From positions 1-64,000 of the forward strand of contig CAVIFU010000001.1 of assembly GCA_963642145.1 (NCBI GenBank): DNA of 64,000 nucleotides, written 5' to 3'. Source of the DNA: Stercoripulliclostridium_A sp963642145 (GTDB taxonomy: Bacteria > Bacillota > Clostridia > Christensenellales > DTU072). The notes below the pieces were generated by a model, which saw only the letters and a list, made by a program, of their open reading frames with translations, searched no databases and had not been told where the DNA came from. Each line of letters begins with the position of its first letter. Positions within the stretch are counted from its first letter, which is position 1. Positions 43,546 to 50,412 of this stretch are shown piece by piece. The position numbers and the translations under genes were made by a program.

Positions 43546-44064
43546 TCATTTTCGCCTATTTTTTACGTCTTTTTTTCGCGACGTCCAAAAAGACTTTCTC
43601 ATCACTTCTTCACGCTTTCGACGTGCCTCTCGTTGCTTCTCGTCACACTCTTCCCACTCGTCATACGTTGTATACAGCTCTCCGTCAAGGTAGCCCTCTC
43701 TGTCTGACTCAACCTCTTCCTCCGCTCTGTCTTTACGCCGTTCGCGAAGCTCTTCCATGCGCTCTGACGGCGTCTTCATCTTACTAAACTCTTTCGGCAT
43801 GTATAACTCCGTCAGCATTTTACAGATCTCTATCGGTGACTTAAAACTACGGTACGTTATCTTATCGAAGTCAAAGCTCATCACACGGTAGCAATGCAGG
43901 CTTGTACGCTCTATCATATGTATCTCCGTAAATATCACTCCGCGCGCCCTTCCGAGCCTATATAACACGAAATCGGTATAACTGTTACAGGCATTCATCT
44001 GATAATAATCGAGAATCCCGTACGTTATCATATTCATCAACAACCAATCCCACGTAAAGCTCAT
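43546..44064 (-). CDS. Hypothetical island protein, charged C-terminus
   Basis: 172 residues, not recognised. The first 95 residues are mixed with many aromatic residues; residues about 95-172 are extremely charged (repeated Glu/Arg/Lys) and likely a long helix or coiled coil. It overlaps the Zot-like gene by 4 bp (ATGA) and is the last gene of the minus-strand operon. A morphogenesis or accessory role in the phage is a guess. Confidence 0.7.
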   Translation of the reverse strand: MSFTWDWLLMNMITYGILDYYQMNACNSYTDFVLYRLGRARGVIFTEIHMIERTSLHCYRVMSFDFDKITYRSFKSPIEICKMLTELYMPKEFSKMKTPSERMEELRERRKDRAEEEVESDREGYLDGELYTTYDEWEECDEKQREARRKREEVMRKSFWTSRKKDVKNRRK

Positions 44065-46409
44065 TTAAGTTGTCTCCTTCTCTGTTCCTCATAGCCTCTC
44101 TCATAGCCCTTCTGCCATGCCTCAAAGCTTGCCTCTTCTTGCTCCGATATCTTTTCCTTCCGTTTAACGTCTGCCTTGTAAAGCCCTTTTAGATACTTTT
44201 CAAAGCCCTTCTCCTCTGTCGGAGCCGGCGTCTCTTTCTTTTTGGTGCCGAATAACGAGCTCATCAGGTAACTGTTTTGCAGTTTCATCTCCCCCAACGT
44301 CGCTCTGACGCCGGCGTATTCCTTGTAATCCCTAAGCCCTTTACCGCTCTTAATAGCTTTCTTCTGGAAATAGTCCGCAAAGCAGTCCGTTGCATATCTA
44401 TCAGCATATACGACCTTATTAAGTAAATAATACCGTTCCGAAGTTATGCTGCCGTCCATAGTTCCGGCTTCAAGGCTTAACGCCAATTCACATATACCGT
44501 ACTTACTCTTGATACGCTCTTTTCTGTCAAAGAACAACTTGACGGTATGCTTCAATAAGTACATTATCAGCGTATTATCGCCTCTGTAATACCTAAATTT
44601 ATAATATACGTCGGAGAATTTATCGCAAAGCCATGTACAAGCGTCATATTCCAGTAGCCCTAACGGCAAAGCATATCTCTCCGGCAGTTTATCGTCTATA
44701 TACGTTATCGTCGTAAGCTCCCTGTTATCCGCATTCAGACTCTCCGGGCGTTGATCGTCACAGAACAACTTGAAGAACGGATAATAGTCAACCGTCGAAG
44801 GGTGTCTACACAGTTTCAAGAACGTATTAAAGCCATCATTCTTTTGGTTAGCGAAATCATCGTCCTTGCGAAGTCCTTGACTCTCTACCTGATTGAGTCT
44901 CTCCTTACCTATCTCAGATATATTGAGTACGCCGAACTCCAAACTCCCGGATAGCGGATTCTCAACTACCACTTGCTTAGTGGGGCGCGTGACATCGAAG
45001 TCTAAGATCTTACTGTAATGCCCGCACAACGTAGCGTTAAAGCTCTCCCGGCAAATCGAATCGTTGTTCCAAAGCGGAAAATTACCTTGCGTATCGAGCT
45101 CATCGTCTACACGTATAGCATAGTTACTTATATTAAAGTTGTCACATGTATAAATAAAGAATGCTGCGCAATATGTACGGATAACATCCTCCAAGTATTC
45201 TATTTTATTGCCGGAATTATAGGTATGCGGTAAATCTAAAGAGTAATCAACGCAAATTACGTCTTCTACCGCCCTGTCAGGATGTCTACGGTTATGACGC
45301 TCCACGCAACGCTTTACAAGTCCCGGCGTTAGCATGTAAATAAACATGTTAGCGAAGTTATTAGCGGTAGCTAAATTGTAAATGTCTCCGCGCTCCAGAC
45401 TGTTGATAAACACCTGCTCCAATACTCCCCACGGAAAGTCAGGAAACTTCATGTCGCATTTATACAAGATCTCATATGCCTTATCACGGAAATTAGCCCG
45501 ACAATTTAGCGCAAGTGACGTTGCAAGCAAAGTTTTCCCCTTGCCCATATTCCCGGCAATAAAGGTACAGGTAGGAAGCTCCTCCACGAATGCCCTATTA
45601 GCTCCGTCCAATCTATGCAATACTTTATCCGCGCGGCGGTGACGCCACACGTCAAAAAGTACAAGCCCTATCACGATCCAAATCGGTACCGGAAGCCCTG
45701 AAAACATTAAACTCAAATCAAGCACAAGCTTATATAACTGCTTATAGATTGTAGTTACGTCGAAGGTGCACGAGAAATGGAAAAAGTACGCCAACACCGC
45801 GCACAGTATCGAAACAACGTTCAAATTCAACAGCCATATACAAAGCCATATATACGGATACGCTTTATTAGTACTCAAGAAATCGATATACGTACGTATA
45901 TATTCTTTTACAGGATAATAAGTCTTGTCAAGCGCACCCTTATATGCTTTCAAAGGCTTAGACTCTTCTCCGTGATCATTATTCTCCCGGTAAAACAACG
46001 TCTTAAAGAGCTGATACATAGCGATAACCAGAGCGACGATTATTCCGCCGAAGGCACTGCCGACAAAGAATACATCGAAGACCTTCTCAAGGTAAGCCAT
46101 AAAATTAGACTTATCCGCAAAACTTGACCAATACGCCAGGAACTTAGTAACAAATACCGGGTAATCATCTTTAATGGGATACGTCGCAACAGACTCTCCC
46201 ACCACCGTAGGTGCAAGATCTCCGGGGATCTCGAATATAGTCTTGTAATAATATACAACCGATAAAGCAAGATCGCGCACGGTTTCTCCAAAACGAATAT
46301 AACTTGCACGATAGACAAAAGCGCCGAGCAGCACGAATAACAACGTTATACCCCACGCTATATAGTGTCTATGATTCAATTTTTGGAAAAACTCTTTTAT
46401 CTTCTTCAT
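44061..46409 (-). CDS. Zot/pI-like membrane P-loop ATPase
   Basis: 782 residues. Hydrophobic helices at about 18-34, 111-135, 185-210 and 237-255 are followed by a cytoplasmic ATPase domain with Walker A GNMGKGKT at 286-293. A probable acidic Walker B/sensor region lies at RVDDELD, and a H-Y-S-K-x-L-D-F-D-V-x-R segment follows. The C-terminal 80 residues are charged. The combination of P-loop, membrane helices and tiny membrane neighbours suggests the Zot/pI assembly ATPase of filamentous phages, though those are usually about 350-450 residues. A VirD4/FtsK-type DNA pump is the alternative. Confidence 0.6.
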   Translation of the reverse strand: MKKIKEFFQKLNHRHYIAWGITLLFVLLGAFVYRASYIRFGETVRDLALSVVYYYKTIFEIPGDLAPTVVGESVATYPIKDDYPVFVTKFLAYWSSFADKSNFMAYLEKVFDVFFVGSAFGGIIVALVIAMYQLFKTLFYRENNDHGEESKPLKAYKGALDKTYYPVKEYIRTYIDFLSTNKAYPYIWLCIWLLNLNVVSILCAVLAYFFHFSCTFDVTTIYKQLYKLVLDLSLMFSGLPVPIWIVIGLVLFDVWRHRRADKVLHRLDGANRAFVEELPTCTFIAGNMGKGKTLLATSLALNCRANFRDKAYEILYKCDMKFPDFPWGVLEQVFINSLERGDIYNLATANNFANMFIYMLTPGLVKRCVERHNRRHPDRAVEDVICVDYSLDLPHTYNSGNKIEYLEDVIRTYCAAFFIYTCDNFNISNYAIRVDDELDTQGNFPLWNNDSICRESFNATLCGHYSKILDFDVTRPTKQVVVENPLSGSLEFGVLNISEIGKERLNQVESQGLRKDDDFANQKNDGFNTFLKLCRHPSTVDYYPFFKLFCDDQRPESLNADNRELTTITYIDDKLPERYALPLGLLEYDACTWLCDKFSDVYYKFRYYRGDNTLIMYLLKHTVKLFFDRKERIKSKYGICELALSLEAGTMDGSITSERYYLLNKVVYADRYATDCFADYFQKKAIKSGKGLRDYKEYAGVRATLGEMKLQNSYLMSSLFGTKKKETPAPTEEKGFEKYLKGLYKADVKRKEKISEQEEASFEAWQKGYERGYEEQRRRQLK

Positions 46410-46423
46410 GGTTGATTAAATAA

Positions 46424-46516
46424 CTACATATTAACTCCGGTATATACAAGGTATCCGATAAAGAACGCAAGCCCCAATACGAATACAAATCCTACAATTC
46501 TTCTAAAAGTTTTCAC
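46424..46516 (-). CDS. 30-residue single-span membrane peptide
   Basis: Starts GTG 46516; the GTG overlaps the TGA stop of the preceding gene (GTGA), with GCGGAGA upstream. Basic start KTFRR, hydrophobic span IVGFVFVLGLAFFIGYLVY, then TGVNM. Size and position directly before the Zot-like gene fit a minor coat/assembly peptide of a filamentous phage. Confidence 0.65.
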   Translation of the reverse strand: MKTFRRIVGFVFVLGLAFFIGYLVYTGVNM

Positions 46517-47178
46517 GTTGTCTCCGCAGTGGGCTCAAAAGATATGATCTCGAAGCTCTCGATAGTTTTTTCTGTTGCAATTATACCCAACGTTAAAGTA
46601 TGACTATTCTTATCTGCATGATCATGATAATAAACAGTGGTACGAGAGAACAAAGAACTAATATCATAAACGTTCGAAAACAAAAGATAAATATGATAAT
46701 TAGCAGTATCTAAAGTTTCCACAGCTCTACCATGATACAAACAATTATCTGTCAGATATTTCTTTGTTAAATCACTTTCGCCCAAAGTGGTAAAAGCATA
46801 TTCTTCACCGTTTACAAGTGCGGTCAAAGTGTACCCGTCAAGCATTCTTTCCGTTCCGTTATATACACCTAAATCTGCAAGATCGATAGTATAACAATAG
46901 TTAGTAGGAGCAGTAACGCCGGCGTAACTAGAAGTATAGGTACTAAATACAACGCCTCTGTCGCTCATTTTGATACCGGGGAGTAAAGGTTTAACATCCT
47001 CGATATATGTAACGTCAGAGTCCTCTTCCGGAGTCTCTTCCGGAGCAAACCACTCTTTATAATTCCAGTTTTTGAACCCACCGGAGCCTATACCCACAAC
47101 CGTTGCGGATACGCTAACCGCAACTAATATACAGATTATACTTATTATCACGCTTTTTGCTTTACTTTCTTTTTTCAT
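46513..47178 (-). CDS. Membrane-anchored island protein, possible phage ectodomain protein
   Basis: 221 residues from ATG 47178, which has TAGTAGGT upstream. Basic KKESKAK, a hydrophobic helix (about 10-32), an acidic PEETPEEDSD linker, then a Tyr/Thr/Ser-rich ectodomain of about 165 residues with no Cys pair pattern I recognise. Could be an adsorption (pIII-like) or coat protein. Operon: this gene, the 30-residue peptide, the Zot-like ATPase, the 172-residue protein. An RNA gene and operator (47195-47319) lie in its 5' region on the other strand. Confidence 0.65.
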   Translation of the reverse strand: MKKESKAKSVIISIICILVAVSVSATVVGIGSGGFKNWNYKEWFAPEETPEEDSDVTYIEDVKPLLPGIKMSDRGVVFSTYTSSYAGVTAPTNYCYTIDLADLGVYNGTERMLDGYTLTALVNGEEYAFTTLGESDLTKKYLTDNCLYHGRAVETLDTANYHIYLLFSNVYDISSLFSRTTVYYHDHADKNSHTLTLGIIATEKTIESFEIISFEPTAETT

Positions 47179-47194
47179 GTTTTTACCTACTAAT

Positions 47195-47214
47195 TTGTCA
47201 AAACCACTTGACAA
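47195..47214 (+). promoter_or_regulatory. Operator-like inverted repeat over -35 box, copy 1
   Basis: TTGTCAA, six bases (AACCAC), TTGACAA. The right half is the -35 of small RNA 1. The halves are conserved in copy 2 (48953-48972) while the six central bases differ, as expected for a repressor site. Confidence 0.6.
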
Positions 47215-47319
47215 CGTCTTTTTTAGTATATATAATCGTCTCAATGGTAACGCGATTCTTTATGAATCCCTGGCTAATGTTTTTATTAACAATGGCACTG
47301 CGTTACCATTATTTTTTTA
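47208..47319 (+). ncRNA. Structured small RNA 1 with consensus promoter
   Basis: Promoter TTGACA (47208-47213), 17 bp, TATAAT (47231-47236). Transcript about 47243-47319. A perfect 11-bp closing stem AATGGTAACGC/GCGTTACCATT (47243-47253/47300-47310) encloses an internal hairpin GATTC-TTTAT-GAATC and a second arm. A T run follows. The end overlaps the stop and poly-Lys codons of the basic protein gene on the other strand. Copy 2 is at 48966-49076. Confidence 0.7.
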
Positions 47320-47668
47320 TCTTCTTTAAGTAGTTATCCTTAGCCTTATCTCCGTATTTTTTAGCAACCTTGTAATCGTTAACAGTTACCGTTCCTTTAT
47401 AAGAATTAAAATATTGAGATTTTACATCCACTATCCCTTGTCTTCGGAGATATGATACTTTTCCATCATTTAGCGGACTCTTCTCTAATCGATAATTATT
47501 ACCGCTATTTTTACCTTTTCCTTTGGAAGCCTGAGTAGTCAATCCCACCGACACATATTTATCTTTAACAGAATCGGTAATTATATGGTAGTGACCGCCG
47601 TTTTTATCTTTGTGCTTCTTAATTTTCACCGGTACAACGTTGTCCTTCTTCTTAGAATCTTTTTTCAA
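47309..47668 (-). CDS. Small basic protein, island family member 1
   Basis: 119 residues, about one third Lys/Arg. TTG 47668 is the start, with AAGGAG five bases before. Pattern: Lys-rich N-terminus, GHYHIITDSVKDKYVSVGLTTQ (core H-Y-x-I ... Y-x-S-V-G-L/I-T), then SPLNDG-SYLRRQGIVDVK and a Lys-rich tail. The same pattern is found in the 112-residue neighbour. Probably nucleic-acid binding. Its 3' end is overlapped by small RNA 1. Not recognised as a characterised family. Confidence 0.7.
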   Translation of the reverse strand: MKKDSKKKDNVVPVKIKKHKDKNGGHYHIITDSVKDKYVSVGLTTQASKGKGKNSGNNYRLEKSPLNDGKVSYLRRQGIVDVKSQYFNSYKGTVTVNDYKVAKKYGDKAKDNYLKKIKK

Positions 47669-47792
47669 GATATCTCCTTACATGTAATGTTTTAGTGGGT
47701 TTTTGCCGGGAACCCACTAAACCCGATTTACATGGCTATTAACCTCACCTTGTTTATTTACGGATACTGCCGTATCAGTTTTTGATTTTTGC

Positions 47793-47895
47793 TTGACATG
47801 TTTCAAACAATGACATATACTTACTATGTTGGATTTATCCAGCATAAGTAAGCGAAGGTATTGACTTTGGGTCAATGTGCTTACTTATTTTTTTT
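47793..47895 (+). ncRNA. Structured small RNA 2 with consensus-like promoter
   Basis: Promoter TTGACA (47793-47798), 17 bp, TATACT (47816-47821). Transcript about 47828-47895: a 5' hairpin (TGGA/TCCA), then a closing stem ATAAGTAAGC/GCTTACTTAT (47844-47853/47879-47888) enclosing ATTGAC/GTCAAT, then T residues. It overlaps the 3' end of the 112-residue gene, the same arrangement as RNA 1, though the sequence is different. Confidence 0.68.
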
Positions 47896-48213
47896 ACGAT
47901 TTTTCTTATAATTGCGGATTTTCGATTTCACTTTTGGATAATCCTCATCAGAAAATTTATAATTATTTTTCGCACGCCCATATGAATCGTGTTTATCTCG
48001 GATAATTCCGTTCCTTATATATGCACTATCAGTTCGACATTTTTGCGGATTGTTTTTCAAAGGCATATTTTCTTTACCAAACGTTTGCTGTTGATGAGTA
48101 ATTCCGACAGAAGAATACTTCTTGCCATCATCCTCAAATATATAAGTCATGTGTTTCTGATTAGCATTAAAACGGAATTCATTCTTTGCGACACTTTTTC
48201 TCTTTTTTGCCAT
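47881..48213 (-). CDS. Small basic protein, island family member 2
   Basis: 110 residues from ATG 48213 (112 from TTG 48219). Shared core with member 1: a His, then YIFEDDGKKYSSVGITHQ (Y-x-S-V-G-I-T), MPLKNNP, SAYIRNGIIRDK, and Lys/Arg-rich ends (KSKIRNYKKNRKKNK). Probably RNA or DNA binding. AGGAGG lies about 30 bases upstream, so the start is uncertain. An inverted repeat GAATCT/AGATTC is in its upstream region. Confidence 0.68.
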   Translation of the reverse strand: MAKKRKSVAKNEFRFNANQKHMTYIFEDDGKKYSSVGITHQQQTFGKENMPLKNNPQKCRTDSAYIRNGIIRDKHDSYGRAKNNYKFSDEDYPKVKSKIRNYKKNRKKNK

Positions 48214-48340
48214 AATCAACGTTTACTATGTTTAGCTCAACGACCTCCTATTTAGATTTATTTATACTTAGAATCTCAAAAGATTCGACAGCATCGAAAC
48301 CACTAATTAGCTATTTGGGTTAGATAAATTGAAATATAAA

Positions 48341-48371
48341 ACTAAAAGACGGACTTATACCCGTCTTTTTT
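48341..48371. terminator. Bidirectional terminator beside toxin locus
   Basis: AAAGACGG and CCGTCTTT form a stem with T residues on both strands. It could end the antitoxin RNA (minus). Confidence 0.75.
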
Positions 48372-48379
48372 TCACCCTA

Positions 48380-48512
48380 TTGCCTTCCTCGGAATGTTTT
48401 GCTATATCACGCAAGAAAAAGGAGGTCACTCATGTCAGTTTTTGAAATACTCTCTATAGTGCTTCAAATGTTGGATATCTTAGTATCCGTATTACAAAAA
48501 CGCCATAAGTAA
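48380..48512 (+). CDS. Type I toxin-like hydrophobic peptide
   Basis: The gene proper is 48432-48512, 26 residues; the feature includes its promoter TTGCCT (48380-48385), 17 bp, TATATC (48403-48408). AAAGGAGG precedes ATG 48432. Peptide: MSVFEILSI, a hydrophobic helix, and the basic end QKRHK. This fits the short holin-like/TxpA-type toxins of Firmicutes. An antisense promoter overlaps its 3' side (48527-48555), and the two promoters lie in imperfect inverted repeats. Confidence 0.7.
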
Positions 48513-48514
48513 CG

Positions 48515-48531
48515 CTCCCTTGCGTTATTAT
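48515..48531 (+). terminator. Weak hairpin after toxin gene
   Basis: TAACGC and GCGTTA with a short loop and TTAT follow the stop codon. Probable end of the toxin mRNA. Confidence 0.5.
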
Positions 48532-48645
48532 AGCAAAACCTTCCCGTGTTGTCAAACCTAAAAAACTGTCGTTTTTTCTCACCCTAACCATTACATTGTA
48601 TTTTTTGAAAAATGCTTGTTGCAATGTTCTACTTTAATCAAGTTA

Positions 48646-48900
48646 ATAGGCGCGCGTGTGCGCGCGCCTATGCACAAGCACGGTGTCCACTCCGAGAGGC
48701 TTCTCGGCGCGTCCCCCCCCGGGCGGTAGCCCGATAAGAAAATCTATGGGAGACAGCTCTTGTCCCCCCAAGCCCCCTTCTCATAATTTTCCCCCGATTC
48801 GTGGCTCCACATAAACCGTGTGCCCCGCGTCTCGAATGACATTTTTGGGGTTATCAACATTTTTTAGACATCACAATTAGAGCGCCCGGCGCTCTTTTCA
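48646..48900. other. Hairpin- and G-rich noncoding region, candidate phage origin
   Basis: Four perfect hairpins: ATAGGCGCGCG/CGCGCGCCTAT (48646-48671), CCGAGA/TCTCGG (48692-48707), CGGGC/GCCCG (48720-48733) and GAGCGCC/GGCGCTC (48880-48894, followed by T residues). C runs at 48713-48720, 48764-48769, 48773-48777 and 48791-48795 make G runs on the minus strand that could form a quadruplex. No gene is seen between 48513 and 48950. This resembles the intergenic region of filamentous phages (origins, packaging hairpin). Confidence 0.55.
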
Positions 48901-48952
48901 TTTTATCTGCAATTTTTAGAAAAAATTACTCTTTACTTAATTTCAATCTATT

Positions 48953-48972
48953 TTGTCAAAATAACTTGACAA
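48953..48972 (+). promoter_or_regulatory. Operator-like inverted repeat over -35 box, copy 2
   Basis: TTGTCAA, six bases (AATAAC), TTGACAA; see copy 1 at 47195-47214. Confidence 0.6.
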
Positions 48973-49076
48973 CGTCTTTTTTAGTATATATAATCGTCTC
49001 AATGGTAACGCGATTCCTTGTGAATCATGGCTTCTGTTCTTTATGAATGATGGCACGGCGTTACCATTATTTTTTT
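48966..49076 (+). ncRNA. Structured small RNA 3 (second copy of RNA 1)
   Basis: Promoter TTGACA (48966-48971), 17 bp, TATAAT (48989-48994); transcript about 49001-49076. The closing 11-bp stem and promoter are identical to RNA 1. The internal GATTC/GAATC stem is kept while its loop changes (TTTAT to CTTGT), and the second arm differs. Stem conservation with loop change supports a functional RNA. Confidence 0.7.
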
Positions 49077-49129
49077 GTCTTCTTTAAGTAATTGTCCTTA
49101 GCTTTATCACCGTTGTTCCTTGTCCACGT
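49067..49129 (-). pseudogene. C-terminal remnant of a third small basic protein
   Basis: Minus strand reading ends GDKAKDNYLKKTKK and stop, near-identical to the end of the 119-residue protein (GDKAKDNYLKKIKK). Similarity stops about 49111 and a stop codon lies just upstream. It shows an earlier duplicated element copy at this edge. Confidence 0.75.
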
Positions 49130-49159
49130 TTATAGCCGATTGACAAAGCAATAATGAAA

Positions 49160-50395
49160 TTATTTTGAGTTAAGCAAAGCGTCTATACATTCTGCGAGCG
49201 CGATTTTGAAGTGCTGATAGGTCAAGCCGCCTTGGAGATAGGCTATGTAAGGCTCTTTCACGGGAGCGTCGGAAGAAAGCTCTATTGAAGAGCCTTGAAC
49301 GAATGTGCCGGCAGCCATGATAATTTCGTCTTCGTAGCCGGGTGTGCCGCACGGAACGGGCAGAGCGAAGCTGTCTACAGGTGAAGAATGTTGTATTTTT
49401 TGGATAAATGATATAAGTTCGTTTGCCGAATTAAGCTTAACCGAGCAAATTATGTCATTGGGGAGAGTCCCGGGCTTCGGGATGACGTCATAACCGAGGG
49501 CAGACAGCGCATACGAGGCAAGAACGGTGCCTTTTAATGCATTGGCAACGACAGACGGGGCCAAAAAGAATCCTTCATAGAACGGCATATAAGAGCCGTA
49601 ATACGAGCCGATCTCTGTTCCTACCGACGGCGCGGTTAGTCGATACCCTATTTGTTCCAACAGATCGCTTCTACCTGCGATATAACCGCCTGTCGGAGCG
49701 ATACCGCCACCGGCGTTTTTTATTAGCGAACCCACTATCACATCTGCTCCGACCTCTGTCGGCTCATGCTTTTCTACGAATTCACCGTAGCAATTGTCCA
49801 CGAAAACGATGACGTTCGCGTCAACTGCCCTAATTGTTTTGATTACATCGCCAATGTATTCGACAGAGAACGCGTCTCTCGAACTGTATCCGCGTGAACG
49901 AGTAATCATTATCAGTTTAGGGTGCCTATATTTGATAAATTCCGTAACGGCGTCGATGTCGATAAAGTTATTTTTTAGCTCAATCTCTTCGTATCCGATG
50001 TTATAATCGGCAAGGGAACCGATATTTTTACCTTTGATGACTTCCGTGAGTGTGTCGTAGGGAGAGCCCGTTATGCTGACCATTAAGTCACCGGGGCGCA
50101 GCAGTCCGAATAACGCTACCGTTAGCGTATGGGTGCCGGAAAGAAGATTGGGAGAGACGATTGCCGCTTCCGCACCGAATACCGTTGCAAAGACTTTACC
50201 TAAGGTTTCGCGCCCCTCATCGCCGTAGCCGTATCCGGTTGTCGGCACGAAGTGCCTCACCGCAACGCGGTGTTCCCTAAATGCGTCCAAAACTTTTTTT
50301 TGATTGAAGAGTGCTATATCTCCGTCGAGTTTTTTGAATAGCGGTTCTGCTTGAATTTCGGCATTATTGATTATCTCTGCTGTCTTTTGCAACAT
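49160..50395 (-). CDS. Methionine gamma-lyase family (aluminium resistance) protein
   Basis: 411 residues, PLP-dependent Cys/Met metabolism fold. VIVGSLIKNAGGGIAPTGGYIAG carries the PLP-binding Lys; FVPTTGYGYGDEGRETL near residue 50 and PYDTLTEVI are family blocks. Known as YnbB in Bacillus. AGAGGT precedes ATG 50395. It follows miaA; the hfq gene often found between them in Clostridia is absent. Confidence 0.92.
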   Translation of the reverse strand: MLQKTAEIINNAEIQAEPLFKKLDGDIALFNQKKVLDAFREHRVAVRHFVPTTGYGYGDEGRETLGKVFATVFGAEAAIVSPNLLSGTHTLTVALFGLLRPGDLMVSITGSPYDTLTEVIKGKNIGSLADYNIGYEEIELKNNFIDIDAVTEFIKYRHPKLIMITRSRGYSSRDAFSVEYIGDVIKTIRAVDANVIVFVDNCYGEFVEKHEPTEVGADVIVGSLIKNAGGGIAPTGGYIAGRSDLLEQIGYRLTAPSVGTEIGSYYGSYMPFYEGFFLAPSVVANALKGTVLASYALSALGYDVIPKPGTLPNDIICSVKLNSANELISFIQKIQHSSPVDSFALPVPCGTPGYEDEIIMAAGTFVQGSSIELSSDAPVKEPYIAYLQGGLTYQHFKIALAECIDALLNSK

Positions 50396-50412
50396 GTTTT
50401 ACCTCTTATTAT

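Larger units (their letters stand above)
48340..48555 (-). ncRNA. Antisense RNA (type I antitoxin candidate)
   Basis: Minus strand promoter TTGACA (48550-48555), 17 bp, TATAAT (48527-48532), perfect consensus; +1 about 48520. The RNA would be complementary to the 3' part or all of the toxin mRNA and end at the hairpin 48341-48371 or earlier. Confidence 0.65.
43503..49130. mobile_element. Inovirus-like prophage or satellite
   Basis: Island of about 5.6 kb between xerS and the methionine gamma-lyase gene; lexA and that gene are commonly near each other in Clostridia. Contents: Zot-like ATPase, tiny membrane peptide, membrane ectodomain protein, two paralogous basic proteins plus a remnant of a third, three structured small RNAs, a type I toxin locus and a hairpin-rich noncoding region. 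The left edge is the dif-like site; the right edge is set by the last repeat. Filamentous phages often integrate at dif through host Xer. No replication initiator, clear major coat protein or second dif copy is visible. Confidence 0.55.

Noticed and set aside
47244..47332. Leaderless hydrophobic peptide starting seven bases after the -10 box of RNA 1
   Set aside because: The frame is open for 29 codons in copy 1 but breaks after 14 codons in copy 2, while the RNA stems are conserved.
47193..49129. CRISPR array
   Set aside because: There are only two long diverged repeats with genes between them; no short regularly spaced repeats occur anywhere in the window.
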